This document shows positions 1 through 10,987 of a stretch of 64,000 bases of DNA, piece after piece (the first letter of the stretch is position 1; every line of letters begins with the position of its first letter). The DNA is from Globodera rostochiensis (taxonomy: Eukaryota; Nematoda; Chromadorea; Rhabditida; Heteroderidae), in assembly GCA_018350325.1 (NCBI GenBank), contig JAEVLN010000038.1:124001-188000 (forward strand). Reading direction: 5' to 3'. The notes beneath the pieces are model-generated. The model searched no databases. It saw only the letters and a program-made list of their open reading frames with translations, and was not told the DNA's origin. Position numbers and translations under genes: made by a program.

Positions 1-740
1 CACAATTTATTATTACACTGAAAAACCCGCGAGAAAAGTGCAGCACATTTCGCCTTTAACAAAATAAAATAACGCAAAATTCCCTATTTTAAAATAATTG
101 GTTAATTTTAATTTTAAATAGTCATAAATAAATTCCGGGATTGGGAGTCGAGATTGGGCCAGGATGGTACAAAATCGCATTCAAATTAATTATTGTTGGG
201 GTTTCCGGGCCTTCAGCCATGTTTAAACACAAAGACAAATCTCCTCCCCAACCGAACTCCTTCAGGTTGTTGTTGTTCAACAACGGCAGACATGCACAGA
301 CAGAGACTGGGGGGGGGGGGGGGGGAGGGTGGGTTACATTTGATGTGAATGGAATGAACGCATTGTCACGACGATCTCCTGGCATTTGGCGGACGTTCGG
401 GCGATGTGATGAGGGGGGGCCACTCAACCAAATCCCTTCGGATGCCCCAAATTCCATCGTCGCCCCCCCCCCTTCACCCCATCCCAAAATGTGCACAGTG
501 AAGAGGAGGCGGGCGGGCATTGAATGTCGGGGGTCGTTGCGCATGAATGAGTGGGGGGGGGGGGGTAACCGGAACGGCAAAAAGGGGGGGGGGGGTCAGA
601 GGGGGGCAATTTTCAAATTTGACAGCCAAAAGCACGACGAAAATGTGTGTTGGCCGGTCATTTTTGTTTATAATAAGCGACGATTTTATTATGCATAAAT
701 TCCTTCGATCGTGTAATTCCATTCGGGCCGCAAAAGCTCC
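1..740. other. Gene-free segment with poly-G/poly-C runs
   Basis: AT-rich ends surround several homopolymer runs: a G run near 308-325, C-rich runs near 446-480, and G runs near 553-600. The open frames here encode strings of glycine or proline from these runs and overlap on both strands, so I do not call them genes. No family was recognised. Confidence 0.6.
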
Positions 741-1016
741 TAGCCAATTTTAAATCTTGTCCCCCCCCCCCCGGGCCATTGGACTCGATTTTGGCCCAAA
801 AAAGTTTCTTCAAGAATCAACCGACAGAAACAAAAAAGGAAAAACTGAACACAGACATTGCCAACAATCAATCACAATTTATACCGTCGTCCACAAATAT
901 GTCCATATTTTGTGTTGTGCCATTGGAACATTTTCAATCATTGCCTTACGCCGAATGCCACACGGGAAAAAACAAACAAAAAAATTGTACAGAATTTGGG
1001 GGGGGGGGGGGGTTGG
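741..1016. repeat. Dispersed repeat R1, copy 1
   Basis: A stretch of about 250 bp that recurs at about 3217-3490 in the same orientation and at about 24085-24345 inverted. Each copy is bounded by a poly-C run on one side and a poly-G run on the other. Short open frames exist in it but none was recognised. The two other copies lie at the outer ends of the large inverted duplication. Confidence 0.75.
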
Positions 1017-1017
1017 G

Positions 1018-1113
1018 GCGAAAAATAGTGCCAACTTTGAGGAGCCGATCAGATACACCAAGGGCGGGACGGGCAGCGCATAGAGCAGCACATACAACCA
1101 TGAGCTAAATGGG
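1018..1113 (-). pseudogene. ALG9 exon-4 fragment
   Basis: On the minus strand this stretch encodes the SWLYVLLYALP...PLVYLIGSSKLALFFA segment of ALG9, corresponding to exon 4 of the intact gene at 18691-18795. No other ALG9 exon is adjacent. Similar orphan fragments lie at 12139-12235 and in the truncated copies A and C. It is a duplication remnant, not a gene. Confidence 0.8.
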
Positions 1114-1129
1114 CTCAAAAATGGGAAAA

Positions 1130-1500
1130 ACCCAACTCGTTCCCCTTTGCCCAATTTTTTTGAACTTTTTGTATTATAACTTTTTTTCTAGCGAACCAAA
1201 TGAAATATTTTTGGTATCATTTGAAAGCAAACACTCAGTAGAAGCTATTAGCAAGGAAAAGCTAACCGATTGGTCAAGTGCCAAAAAAGTTATGGCCCGA
1301 AAAACTGAAATTTTTATTTTTTTGGCCAGAATGGCCACAACTTTTTTGGCACTTGACCAATCGGTTAGCTTTTCCTTGCTAATAGCTTCTACTGACTGTT
1401 TGCTTTCAAATGATACCAAAAATATTTCATTTGATTCGCTAGAAAAAAAGTTATAATACAAAAAGTTCAAAAAAATTGGGCAAAGGGGAACGAGTTGGGT
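1130..1500. repeat. Near-perfect foldback (inverted repeat) element
   Basis: About 168 bp at 1130-1297 are repeated as reverse complement at 1330-1500 with a spacer of about 33 bp. Because it is a palindrome, both strands show a long open frame encoding nearly the same peptide (plus 1109-1456, minus 1174-1530), so neither is a real gene. The core includes GGTATCATTTGAAAGC and GCTAACCGATTGG. A diverged relative lies at 16226-16480, with an inverted copy at 28313-28560. Confidence 0.85.
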
Positions 1501-1515
1501 TTCGTCCCTCAAAAA

Positions 1516-1900
1516 TATGGACTCAGCCAAAAACCATGAAATGTCGAAAAAAAAAAATTTTAAAGTCGATAAAAAATTTTCTCAGGGGTTTTCGGGGGCG
1601 TAGAACCCGAATACGACCTGCATTTCGACCAATTCCGAACCTCAGACCCAAATTCGAACAATTTTTCGAAAATCTAATATGTTCAGAAATCAATTTTGGG
1701 TCTCAAAATCGTTCTCAAAAAGCATGAATTCGGGTCCGGGATTCAGAATTGGTCGAAATGGAGGTCGTATTCGCCCCCGAAAACCCCTAAGAAAATTTTT
1801 TTATCGACTAAAAATTTTTTATTTTTTTTCGACATTTCGTGGTTTTTGGCTGAGTCGACATTTCGTGGCTTCGACGTTTCGTGGCTTCGACATTATGTGG
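1516..1900. repeat. Second foldback element with short CGACATTTCGTGG repeats
   Basis: Sequence at about 1521-1650 returns inverted at about 1730-1860, including the ends gactcagccaaaaacc/ggtttttggctgagtc. The right end carries several copies of a CGACATTTCGTGGCTT-like motif (1848-1895). Diverged pieces of the same family recur near 15500, 24950, 25570, 28920, 45960 and 46210. Confidence 0.75.
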
Positions 1901-1904
1901 GGCA

Positions 1905-2112
1905 GCGACAATTGAGGGTACAAATTCAAATCAATCAAAAAATGAGCAACCGAATCGCGTAATTTGACATAACGCCAAAACAATTTAATAAAACACTTTT
2001 CTGAATTGCTTTGATGCGAACGTTGTGTCAAGTCATCCCCCCTCCCAATCCTAAGCATTGTTTATACCAATGTAATTAAATGAATTAATTTAGATCAAAC
2101 AATTTATTTTAA
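1905..2112 (+). promoter_or_regulatory. Conserved 5' flank of M41 copies
   Basis: The roughly 200 bp before the M41-1 start are closely similar to those before M41-2 (10800-10987) and M41-3 (12290-12463). All share aataaaacattttttctg-like, tttgatgcgaacgttgtgt and a C-rich run followed by aatcctaagcattg. Its outer end still matches the end of ALG9 exon 3 (gcaaccgaatcgcg), which marks the duplication breakpoint. A promoter role is inferred from position and conservation. Confidence 0.45.
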
Positions 2113-2686
2113 ATGAGCCTTAGGCAAAGATTAGCCCAAAGGCTTCGCCAGAGGGAGGAGGCGGACTTCCGCCGCCTGGAAGCGCTGGCGCGAGCCGGCA
2201 ACGAAGGCTACAATAAGGCCAGAGTGGCCCATCACGAGATGGGCCACTCGGCCTTATTGTGGTTCCAGAGGGAGGCCGGAGTGTTTGAAAGCGTGAATTT
2301 TTTTGTTTGAAAAATGGAAAGCGGGGATACTGTCATAGCTCCCAGACTCAAAAAACAAACCCACTTTTTTGGGCAATAAAAATGCTAAAGATAAAAATGC
2401 AGTTCGAACCCCGAACCAAAAATCAAATTTTTAAAAAAATGTTTTAAGACTACGGTCGTCCCGAATGGAGACGACGAAGGCCTCACGGTCAGCTGGACGC
2501 ACACGCAGATGACGAGGGCAGAGATGAAGGCCCTTCTGTGCGTGCAGATGGCTGGACGCGTGGCCGATTGGGTAAGACGCAGGAGCTGCCCCAAAAATGC
2601 TAATTTTTCAAGTTTTTTAGGCCGTTATCGCAAGCCGGACCGAGCTCAAGCACGAGGTAGACGAAACGAAACGGTGGATTGATTGA
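2113..2686 (+). CDS. M41-1: stand-alone M41 peptidase-like protein with a chimeric 3' end
   Basis: The proposed exons are 2113-2292, 2449-2571 and 2621-2686, giving about 122 residues. Exon 1 has a basic N-terminus and HHEMGHSALLWF, the HExGH zinc motif of FtsH/paraplegin-type M41 peptidases. Exon 2 has TRAEMKALLCVQMAGRVAD, matching the helix after the active site. Exon 2 then ends at GATTGG|gtaaga and is joined to the last intron and terminal exon found in the F-box-like genes at 36646-36731 and 40836-40923, but read in another frame. The conserved Asp (likely third zinc ligand) and the C-terminal helices are missing, so it is probably not an active peptidase. No AAA+ domain lies upstream. 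Confidence 0.6.
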
Positions 2687-3216
2687 TTGATCACTTTTAT
2701 CTCATGCATATATTTATTTGCTTATCTCAACGATCATTATGCTTCACATTATGAATTCAGTAAATGACACTTAAGGCTTTTTCGAGCTTAATACTTAAGT
2801 TACTGAATAATTTTGGACAAAAATTGCTGAACGTGTTCAACATGTTGACTAGGGCAGAATAGTGTTTTTAGCTTTATACCTCATTATTTTCAAAATTTTG
2901 AAAAAAAAAAATTCTCATTGGGCGCCCAGATGACCCTTTTATAATGGGCGCCCAGTTGTGAGCGCCCAGTTGAACAACTCCCGGAACAGGCGCACATTGG
3001 GCCAATGCCGGCTGAGTACGTCCCGCGCTCTGTCGTCTAATGTGACAACTGTCAAAAATGGGGGGGGGGGGGGAGAATTTTTTTTGGTTTTAAGAATTTT
3101 TCTGGGCCCTCCGAACCCCCCCCCCCCCCCCAGGGAACAGTTCAACTCGCCGATGGTCGACTCGCCGACGCCGACGGTTCGACTAGCCGCAAAACGGCCG
3201 CGCCAAACTGTCCGGT
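2687..3216. other. Gene-free segment copied from F-box 3' flank
   Basis: About 2687-2900 matches the DNA downstream of both F-box-like genes (36770-36960 and part of 40960-41050), including the tcatgcatatatttatttg stretch. At 2910-2970 three GGGCGCCCA motifs are spaced over about 50 bp. Poly-G (3061) and poly-C (3118) runs follow. No gene is seen. Confidence 0.6.
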
Positions 3217-3494
3217 TTCCGAGGGGTCAGGGTCCCCGGGCCATCGGGTTCGATTTTTAGTCGAAACCCTGGGCCAACAAAAAATGTTTCTTCAAGAATC
3301 AACCGACAGAAACAAAAAAAGAAAAACTGAACACAGACATTGCCAACAATCAATCACAATTTATACCGTCGTCCACAAATATGTCCATATTTTGTGTTGT
3401 GCCATTGGAACATTTTCAATCATTGCCTTACGCCGAATGCCACACGGGAAAAAAACAAACAAAAAATTGTACAGAATTTTGGGGGGGGGGGGGG

Positions 3495-4240
3495 TTGGAT
3501 GTTTACATTATCAATGATATGCTGGAAAAGGACAGTGAACAGAGCAAATAATCCCATGCCCGAAAGGTGGAAAGATTAGAAAGGCGGGAGGGGCCTCCGT
3601 GTACACTTTTTCCCCCGAAAATTTCGAGAAAATTCGCATTTTTGTGTAATTTGTGTGTGTTACGGCTTTTTGTCATAACATTTTTTTACTGAAAATTTTA
3701 TATTTATTCGATTTTTTTCTTCAATTTTGAAGGATTTTGTACACGGGACCTTTTGGATAGGGAAAGTCAAACAGAATTGTCATTAAATGGATAAAAATGA
3801 ACCCACAGAACAATTAGGACAACAAATGAACAGCAAAATTTTGTTGAAAACGACGAAAAACGTAAAAGTTCATAAAAACGTGTTAAATTTGTGGACTTTT
3901 AACTCAAAATAAAATGTTTTCAATGGCTGTCCATTCGGTGCCAAAATGTCAGCAAATTAAATTGAGAATAAATGGGGGGGGGGGGGATTGGGTTTTTGTG
4001 TGACATACAGAACGGCAAAAAAACATTTTTGGCATTTTGATTGAATCGATGGAAACCGTCGAGAATTTTGTGTCATTTACGGCGTTGACCATCATCAAAC
4101 CATGTTTGTTTTTTTTTTTGAATCATTCAAACCACGCGCATCTCGCAGAACAACCAACAGCAGCAACATCCGGTGGGGTGGGGGGCCAAGGCAAAACCGC
4201 GTCCGTCTCCTCTGCCTGCTCAATCCGATCCGTTGAGCGC
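3495..4240. other. Non-coding part of arm A between R1 and SERP1
   Basis: This stretch is AT-rich with poly-G runs at 3481-3494 and 3973-3986. It is matched almost throughout by 23360-24080 in reverse complement. I see no protein family. It probably contains the SERP1 3' UTR and downstream DNA. Confidence 0.6.
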
Positions 4241-4242
4241 AC

Positions 4243-4926
4243 TCAGAAGCCCAGCTTCACGTATCGGACGATCTGAAAAGAAAACCGGAGAACATGTTAA
4301 AGACAGACAGATCAGTTTTCAGTGGAACTGATCAGAAAAGCACTGCCCCGGGGGCCCGTATTTCATTGTTTTTTTGTTGTTGTTTTGCCGCCCGAACAGA
4401 ACTCCTCCGCCAGATTAGAAAAGCGATAAGTCGGGACTGGATTGGCTGTCTTTTGCAATTTCAGCGTCCTGTTTCGAGTACCGGAACAGGGAGGATTCCC
4501 GCAATTTTTCAGGGATTTTCCCCAAAACGCAAAACCTTCAGAAAACAAATGTTTGTTGGACGGAAATTCAAACCTCAAACACAGCAGAGCCGCACACCAC
4601 AAAGACCTAAAATGTAAAATATCGAATAAATCTGCACAAATTGATGATTTTTCAATACCCAACTCCCATCGAAAATTTAAAAAAATTGACTTCTTTTTTA
4701 AATTTTAGCGTTTTTTGGTTGGTAACTGCGGATAAAATTGATTGTTGTCCAGCAAAAAACGAAATATTCAAAATATATTTGTAAAGCATACGAAAATGCC
4801 GATCAGCCACGGGGCGGCCGGGTACTGGTTGGCCTGGGGCTTCAACGATTTGGCCACCTGACCCCGGGACACAACATTTTTGCTGAAGTGCTGGTTGGCC
4901 ACGCTCATTCGCTGTTTTGGTGCCAT
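4243..4926 (-). CDS. SERP1: SERP1/RAMP4 stress-associated ER protein
   Basis: Three exons on the minus strand, 4792-4926, 4574-4606 and 4243-4272, join in frame to give 65 residues, the usual size of SERP1/RAMP4. The product starts MAPKQRMSVANQHFSKNV, contains SRGQVAKS and APWLIGIF, crosses the membrane with VFVVCGSAVF and ends YVKLGF. It is a small tail-anchored protein that associates with ribosomes and the Sec61 translocon and stabilises nascent membrane proteins during ER stress. Splice sites are GT...AG throughout: ATTTTC|gtatgc, tttag|GTC, GAG|gtttga and tttcag|ATC. All exons are too short to stand out as long open frames. A damaged second copy lies at 22919-23356. Confidence 0.9.
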
Positions 4927-5782
4927 CCTTTTCGCTTTTTAATGGAAATATTTACCTGGAAAATGTTTTTTTTTAATTAAAAATGAAGCAAATTGGTGAT
5001 CGAATGGAGGTAAAGAATGTTCAGATTGAACAAGTCAGACAAAAGCTTATATGAAATTAATTGATTTTGCAACAATTTTATTGCCAAATGAAACAGATGA
5101 CCCTGGTTTAAATAAATTTCGCACTAAAGCAAAACAAATAGGCAATGTACAATTTTCCCAATGTTCTTTAAGAATAAAAAGCAACGCTTAAGCTAACCAA
5201 AAAATTTAAGGCTTTTCGGGTCTAAAACTAATAAAAACCCAGTCATTTTTAGTCAAACAAATTAGGAAAATTCACGAAATGCGACGTGGAAGCCGGTGGA
5301 GGATCGATTAATTGGCTATGTTAGCAAATGATTGCTGATTAGGATTAGCTTTATTGCCCTGTTTGATCAGCGGGGGAGGGGCGGGGAGGGGACAAAAGCA
5401 ATCAGTCAAAACAAACAGCACCAGCAGAAGAGCAAAAGTTCCAACGAAGCAGTGCGACGATTGCAATCAATTCAAAATTACGCATTGGCAGAATGACAGA
5501 CAATTACGACAAATCGTCCAATTCAATTTTTTGCAATTTTACGGATTCCCTAAAATTAAATCAGGCTCGCCTGTCCATCAGTAAATTCCCCAAATTAAAA
5601 CATTTTTAGCAGAAATCAACCAAACTTTAGTCTCCGATTCGTCGCCGGTATTTTAGTTTAAAAAAAAATTAGGAGCCCTCCGACAGATGCAAATTTTTTG
5701 TTTAAAAAAAATTAGAAGCCCTCCGACAGATGCAAATTTTTTGTTCATAATTTAAACATTTCTATTTAGCCGGTTTGTGTAA
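4927..5782. other. SERP1 upstream DNA and the deleted ALG9 last-exon site
   Basis: About 4940-5290 matches 22226-22355 and 22735-22900 in reverse complement. ALG9's terminal exon plus 3' UTR (about 380 bp in the right arm) is missing here near 5135. Sequence from about 5300 to the eri-1 start is unique and AT-rich. Confidence 0.65.
5655..5752. repeat. Tandem duplication upstream of eri-1
   Basis: Two nearly identical units of about 49 bp, each containing ccctccgacagatgcaaatt and a poly-A stretch, end about 30 bp before the eri-1 start codon. They may lie in the 5' UTR or promoter; no function can be read directly. Confidence 0.8.
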
Positions 5783-8209
5783 ATGTTGAATCCTATTCCG
5801 TCAAACAGCCGAACTGAGTATTTATTCCGTTTCTTCGAAAGTATGCCCGAAAAAGAGCTTCGTGACGAATTGCAAAAAGCATCCCTAAATCAAAGGTATC
5901 ACGCACCAAAAAAATGTAAATATTTCAGAAAATCCAAATTTTAAACAAAAAAAATTTTCTTATAACTCAAAATATTAGCGGTTCACGGAAGCAAATGATC
6001 AAACGCTTGAGGGACCATCACCGGGAGCCACTGGTTGAACACAGAAAGAAAAACCATCGACATTTTTTGACCGAAAATGTCTACGACTACTTCATTGTTA
6101 GTGAATTGTTTGTTGATTAATGTGGTAAATGGAATGGACGCTTTTTTTGTTGTTGAAAACGAAAAAATTAGAGCGAAAAAACTCATTTTGTACGGTTCTA
6201 TCATCAAAAAGTTTAAAAAAAATTTTTTTGGAAGAATTTATTGTAAACATTTTCAGGCAATTGATTTTGAGTGTACTTGCGAAAAGGGCGAATATGAGTA
6301 TGATCATGAGATCATCGAATTCCCCGCAGTGCTTGTCAGTGTGCGGAGCAAAAAAATTGTAATTTTTGAACCCAAAAAAATTCTAAAATCCGTTTTTTCC
6401 CCAAAAATTTTTAGGTTGACACGTTCCGAGCTGTGATCCGCCCAAAAAACAATTCAAAATTGACAAAATACTGCACTCAGCTGACCGGTTGGATTTCAAT
6501 TTTCGAAGATTCTCTCTTTTTGGGAGGGCGTTAATTTAAAAAAAGGAAATTTTTGTTTCTATTTTAGGCATTACCCAAAAAATGGTGGACGAAGCGAACA
6601 CTTTTCCCGAAGCGCTCGACATGTTTCGTTGTTGGATGGCCAAGCACGGGTTGGACGGGCTCCACAACAAGGGGGGCAACTGCAGACGGTTCTGCTACGT
6701 CACGGATGGGTATTTTTTTTTATGAATTTAATTCCATTTACTCGGAGGAGGATTTCCACTGTCCCCAAAAAGGAAAAAAATCCAACCAAAAAAAAGGAAT
6801 TTCCCGGTCCTCTAAACGAAACATCATTAAAATATTCTGGAGTTTTCGAAAAACTTTCATGAAATGAGTCGATTCCCGCCATATCGGTATCCATGCCGAA
6901 ATTGTTAGGGAATGAGAGTCAAAAAATGTTCATTTTGGAAAGCAATTTTTATATAAAAAATTTCAGGCCCTGGGACATTGCCAAATTTATGCAGGCCGAC
7001 TGCATCAAGTGGAGCATGCCGATTCCGCACGATTTTCGCGCATTTTTGAACCTGCGGCGTGCATTTGTGAATTTTTATTGCCATGTGAGGCCCGGAAACC
7101 CGAACCCGGCGCGGTTGCCCAACGCCGACCTTGGCGAGATGCTCAAACGGTTGGGCATGCAATTTGAGGGACACGAGCACTGCGGGATGGATGACACGGT
7201 AAATTAAGGGGATTTTTTGACCCAAAAAAGTGACCATTTCAATCGGATTCGAATCATTTTAAATGTTTTTCAGTTCAATATTGCCCGAATCGTAACCAAA
7301 ATGCTGAAAGATCGTGCCGAACTGAGGGTATTATATCATAGATTTTTTTTCCTAGTTTACGCTAAATTGTTTTTAGGTGAATGAAAAATTGGTCAACAGT
7401 GCCCGTCTCCTTCCATGGGTGCGTTTATTTTGCAATAACAAAAAATCAAAAATTTTTATTTTCCATATTCTGTATAATGCCTTTAAAATCGGGATACGAC
7501 TACTCTACTAGTAGCCTCCAAATTTCTATAAAGTTGAACGAACAGCTCCAACTTCATTGCTCATTGTAATGTTCTTTTACTATTTTCAGCACCGGAAGCA
7601 GCTGATTTTCACGGACGAAATGTGGGAAAGGCAGCAGCAAAAGCAACAAAATGCTGCCACAAAGGCGCCGTTGATGACGTCGACGGGGCCACCATCCGCT
7701 GCATCGGCGGAGGACATAATTTGTGCGGGCATGGCCAAAGTTGGCATTTGGGACGACGACGACGGCGGCGGAGATGCGAAGCAAAACGGCACGACAAATG
7801 ACGACAAATTGGAGACGAACGGCACGAAAGGCAAAGGTTGGATGATGGACAATAAACGCATTGAACTTTTAGGACATAAGCTTTTATTCTACAATAACGT
7901 CTCCAAAACGTTTTTTTATGATCAGAGACGGGCGGTTTTGGGAGGTCCGGCGGTGCCGTTGATAGGCCAAAATTCGATGAGTTTTGACTTAAAAAAACAA
8001 AACATTCGAAGCAATCCCCAACTCTTTCCTTCTCTTTTACTCCAGTGATCCCGGAGAAGCACAAATGGTGGGAGGCGTTGCCGTACAAACTGGTGCGGAT
8101 CAGTCGCGAACAGTTCCTGAGCGAAGTGTTTTTGGAGTGCGAGTCTTGCGACGACGATGGGGAGGAGGAGGCGAAGACGCTGCACAACGACGAAAATGGC
8201 CTGGACTGA
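5783..8209 (+). CDS. eri-1: ERI-1-type DEDDh 3'-5' exoribonuclease
   Basis: The proposed exons are 5783-5895, 5979-6096, 6257-6358, 6415-6487, 6568-6709, 6967-7198, 7274-7327, 7377-7418, 7590-(7836 or 7944) and 8046-8209, all in phase. A SAP-like N-terminus (KELRDELQKASL, RKQMIKRLRDHHRE) precedes the exonuclease domain. The catalytic residues are visible: D80 and E82 in AIDFECTC, D186 in GPWDIAKF, H254 and D259 in HCGMDD. ERI-1/3'hExo enzymes trim the 3' end of 5.8S rRNA and histone mRNA, and in C. elegans they limit exogenous RNAi. The C-terminal extension (WWEALPYKLVRISREQFLSEVF, then an acidic end) is longer than in the human enzyme. The end of exon 9 is uncertain. The gene would have been nested, antisense, in the last intron of ALG9 before the arms diverged. 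It is intact only here. Confidence 0.92.
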
Positions 8210-8592
8210 CTCTGTTTTTGGCTCTTCTTCGCCCTGATGATCGATCATCATCCATATATCCCATATGTTCAGATTTTTTGAGGGTTTTTGTAACCATTTT
8301 TTCGGGTCTTCTGTTCTGTTTTCATACTTTTATTACCCTTTTCACGGATTGTCTGTCATTTTACCAATTTTTGTGAGATTTCTATTTATTGAAAGTGTCT
8401 ACAACCGCACAACACAATACTCAACTTCCAACAACAAATGTAACACAAACAGTTTTGAAATTGATCAAGAATAAAAAAATTACTATTTATTCCATATAAA
8501 GTCCGTCCCGAGTCTTTTTTCCCCCAACGGAGTTTCAAAAAAAACAAAAATAATTTGAGAAAAAAACCTAAAACAAACAACGACTAAATCGC
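8210..8592 (+). other. eri-1 3' UTR and flank
   Basis: AT-rich sequence with an AATAAA-like signal near 8470. Part of it (about 8395-8520) is matched in reverse complement at 22075-22225, inside the last ALG9 intron of the right arm, where the rest of eri-1 is absent. Confidence 0.65.
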
Positions 8593-10790
8593 TTACCATT
8601 TTTGCGTAATTTGGGCTCCAATTCGGTCTTCTGTCCGGCCTCCAAATGTATCAAAAAATCGCAGCTCTCCACCGGCACAAATCTGCTAACACAAAATTAT
8701 ATTAAACAAATTATTTTACCATCGAAACACTTTAGTTTCTAATTGAGAGATTCATAAATTTTATGGTGCAAAAAAATACCATAAAAAGGACAAAAAATGA
8801 GAGAGCTTTCCAATTTTCGATTCAATTCACTAAAAAGCATCAATTTCTATGAATTTGAACCCCACTAAACCTGTCCATCTCCGCCCTGTTCGCGTCGTTG
8901 ATGCGCCCAGTCGGTGAGTGCCGCGCGCTTTCGCCAAGCGTTGCGCCAGGCGCAAAATGTGCCGGCAAAATGCCGTCAAATTCACTGCGTACAAACTCCA
9001 TTTCAACGGCACGACGCTGTCCGTGTCGGTCGACGGCATTTTCGGGCAAAAAAAAAGAGGACGGAAAGCGATGCCATTCGTTGCCAACGCACAGCCGGAT
9101 TGGATCCTAAAAATGTGCAACAAAAAAAATCAATAAGAATGGGTAACAAAGAATAAAAAAGCGATTAAAGAACAAAAATTATCAAAAATTTTAGCAAATC
9201 ATTAATTTCTAGAAAAAAAACGCTTAAACAAACCCGCATTCTGGCAAAATTTAACAGTTCTTCATCGTGTTCATCACCAGATTGGTGTTCCTGTTGCATG
9301 CGCTCGTTTAATGTCCCTGCAATCGAAATATACACTGTTAGGGTTTCGGAGCACGCACTTGCCAAGCAGAAAACGGTAGTGCCGTAGACGACAAAGCGAT
9401 AGAATGGTGAGGACCGTGGCACGAAGACGACACCGAGCAGTAACAGCAGCAACCGTCGAAGCATGTCAATGCCGACAGCAGCCAGCACACAAATGTGCGG
9501 GTACACCGGGAAGAGGAAACGCTCCTGAAAAATATGGACATTCTCAAATTTAAAAATGGATAAAACCAAATTTTAAAAAATTGTAAAGTAACGACTTTTT
9601 GGATTATTGTTTAGATTCTTCGAGGATAGGGTGCGCATGGGATTTGTCCCTCCTTCCCGCCTTTTGGTGCTGCAACAAAATGGATCAGCAACAGTCCGAC
9701 TACAGCCAATGGAACAACAACATTGAAGTTCAGCAACAAATTGCGCACACAGGAGGAGGCCGGCTCAACACTAAACCCGGTGATCAGTAGTGATCGAATC
9801 CATATGTCTGATCAGTGTGTGTCATGTCAATCCAACAAATTATAAAAATTCAATTTTTACCCGTAGAGAGTTGGGCCATGGGCAGAAAAAATGTTGTACA
9901 GCACAATGTTGAGCGGAACCTTGGAAATAAAAATATGAATAAAAACAATGGCACCAAAATTAGCTTTAAAATAAATTGAGTGAAACAGCTCCAAAAATTG
10001 TGAAAAAAACAGAAGACTCACAATGACAAATTTGCCAAAGAGATGGGAGTCGACGGCACAAAGTGATGCCAACAGAACGGCACCAGAATAGATGAGTAAA
10101 GCACAAATTTGAGCGCAAGTTGGGAACGAAGCAGCAACATTTGGAGAACTATCGGAAGTCCAAGCAGTGCAGCAAAGGGCCATCCAACCAGGGCACTGGA
10201 GGCGGTCAAAATGGACAGAAACCTTAACCAACAAAAAAAAAGAATATTTTTGCAAAAATTATTGGGCACCATTGCTCGCGCAGCCAAAGTGCCATTGCAA
10301 GCGCGTTCAATGCCATGCTGAAGGAGGAAGGCAAAAAAGCGCAGGAAGCGCCAAACATCGCAGGCGACAGCAAACTGAACAGCAAAAAGGCACGACCAAC
10401 CGAATTGCCCGCACGACGGCACACACTTTCGTACAGTGACAGTTCAGCAAACAGGCAGAGGGCACTGAAAATTGGAAATCGATCATCAGATCACTACCGA
10501 TCGGGTCAAATTTGAATCTGATTAAATCATTGAAAATGGACGTTTTGGATTGTGTCCTGATAAGTGATCAGAAAGACACACTGTTGTTGATTATCACCAA
10601 TGATCAACAAACCCGATCAGAAAGCGGATGGCAAAAAATAGTGCCAACTTTGAGGAGCCGATCAGATACACCAACGGCTGGACGGGCAGCGCATAGAGCA
10701 GCACATACAGCCAAGAACTAAATGAGTTCAAAAATCTGTTTGCTTTTTCGTTATAAAATTGGTAGAACGGCACCAAAGCCCTCAAAAAAT
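8593..10790 (-). pseudogene. ALG9 copy A, truncated and frameshifted
   Basis: On the minus strand I can follow ALG9 exons from exon 4 (10637-10740) to the penultimate exon (about 8596-8690). Damage is visible. Exons 1-3 are replaced by the 5' flank of M41-2. Most of the exon ending ...VQPHKE (intact copy 20434-20552) is deleted near 9600. The membrane exon at 9340-9525 stops after FCLA and loses its donor site. The penultimate exon has one extra C and shifts frame. The terminal exon is absent. The exon with CVGNEWHRFPSSFFLPENA (about 8870-9110) is still open. It cannot give a normal product. Confidence 0.88.
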
Positions 10791-10987
10791 GTTGAATAAT
10801 TGAGGAAACAAATTCGAATCAATCAAAAAATGAAAACGAATCGCAACGCCAAAAAAATTTATAAAACATTTTTCTGTTTTTCTTTGATGCGAACGTTGTG
10901 TGTTAAGCCCCCCCCCCCCCAATCCTAAGCATTGTTTATATTAATGTTACTAAACGAATTAATTTAGATCAATCCATTTTTCAAAAA

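Larger units (their letters stand above)
3217..10800. repeat. Left arm (A) of the large inverted duplication
   Basis: Read as reverse complement, this arm matches 18640-24345 in order: repeat R1, SERP1, the DNA beside it, and ALG9 exons from the penultimate one back to exon 4. The eri-1 block (about 5290-8395) is in this arm only. The right arm keeps ALG9's last exon and 3' UTR (22355-22735), which arm A lacks. Matches include non-coding DNA, so these are segmental copies rather than retrocopies. Confidence 0.85.

Noticed and set aside
141..1108. Glycine-rich open frames at the window start
   Set aside because: Generated by poly-G runs, overlapping on both strands, with no family match.
1109..1530. 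Two opposed 115-118 codon proteins
   Set aside because: They are mirror images produced by a foldback repeat; no gene structure supports either.
7837..8048. Extra coding sequence after eri-1 exon 9
   Set aside because: The frame is open to 8048 but composition becomes non-coding and a splice at 7836 or 7944 joins the final exon in phase; I left the exact donor open.
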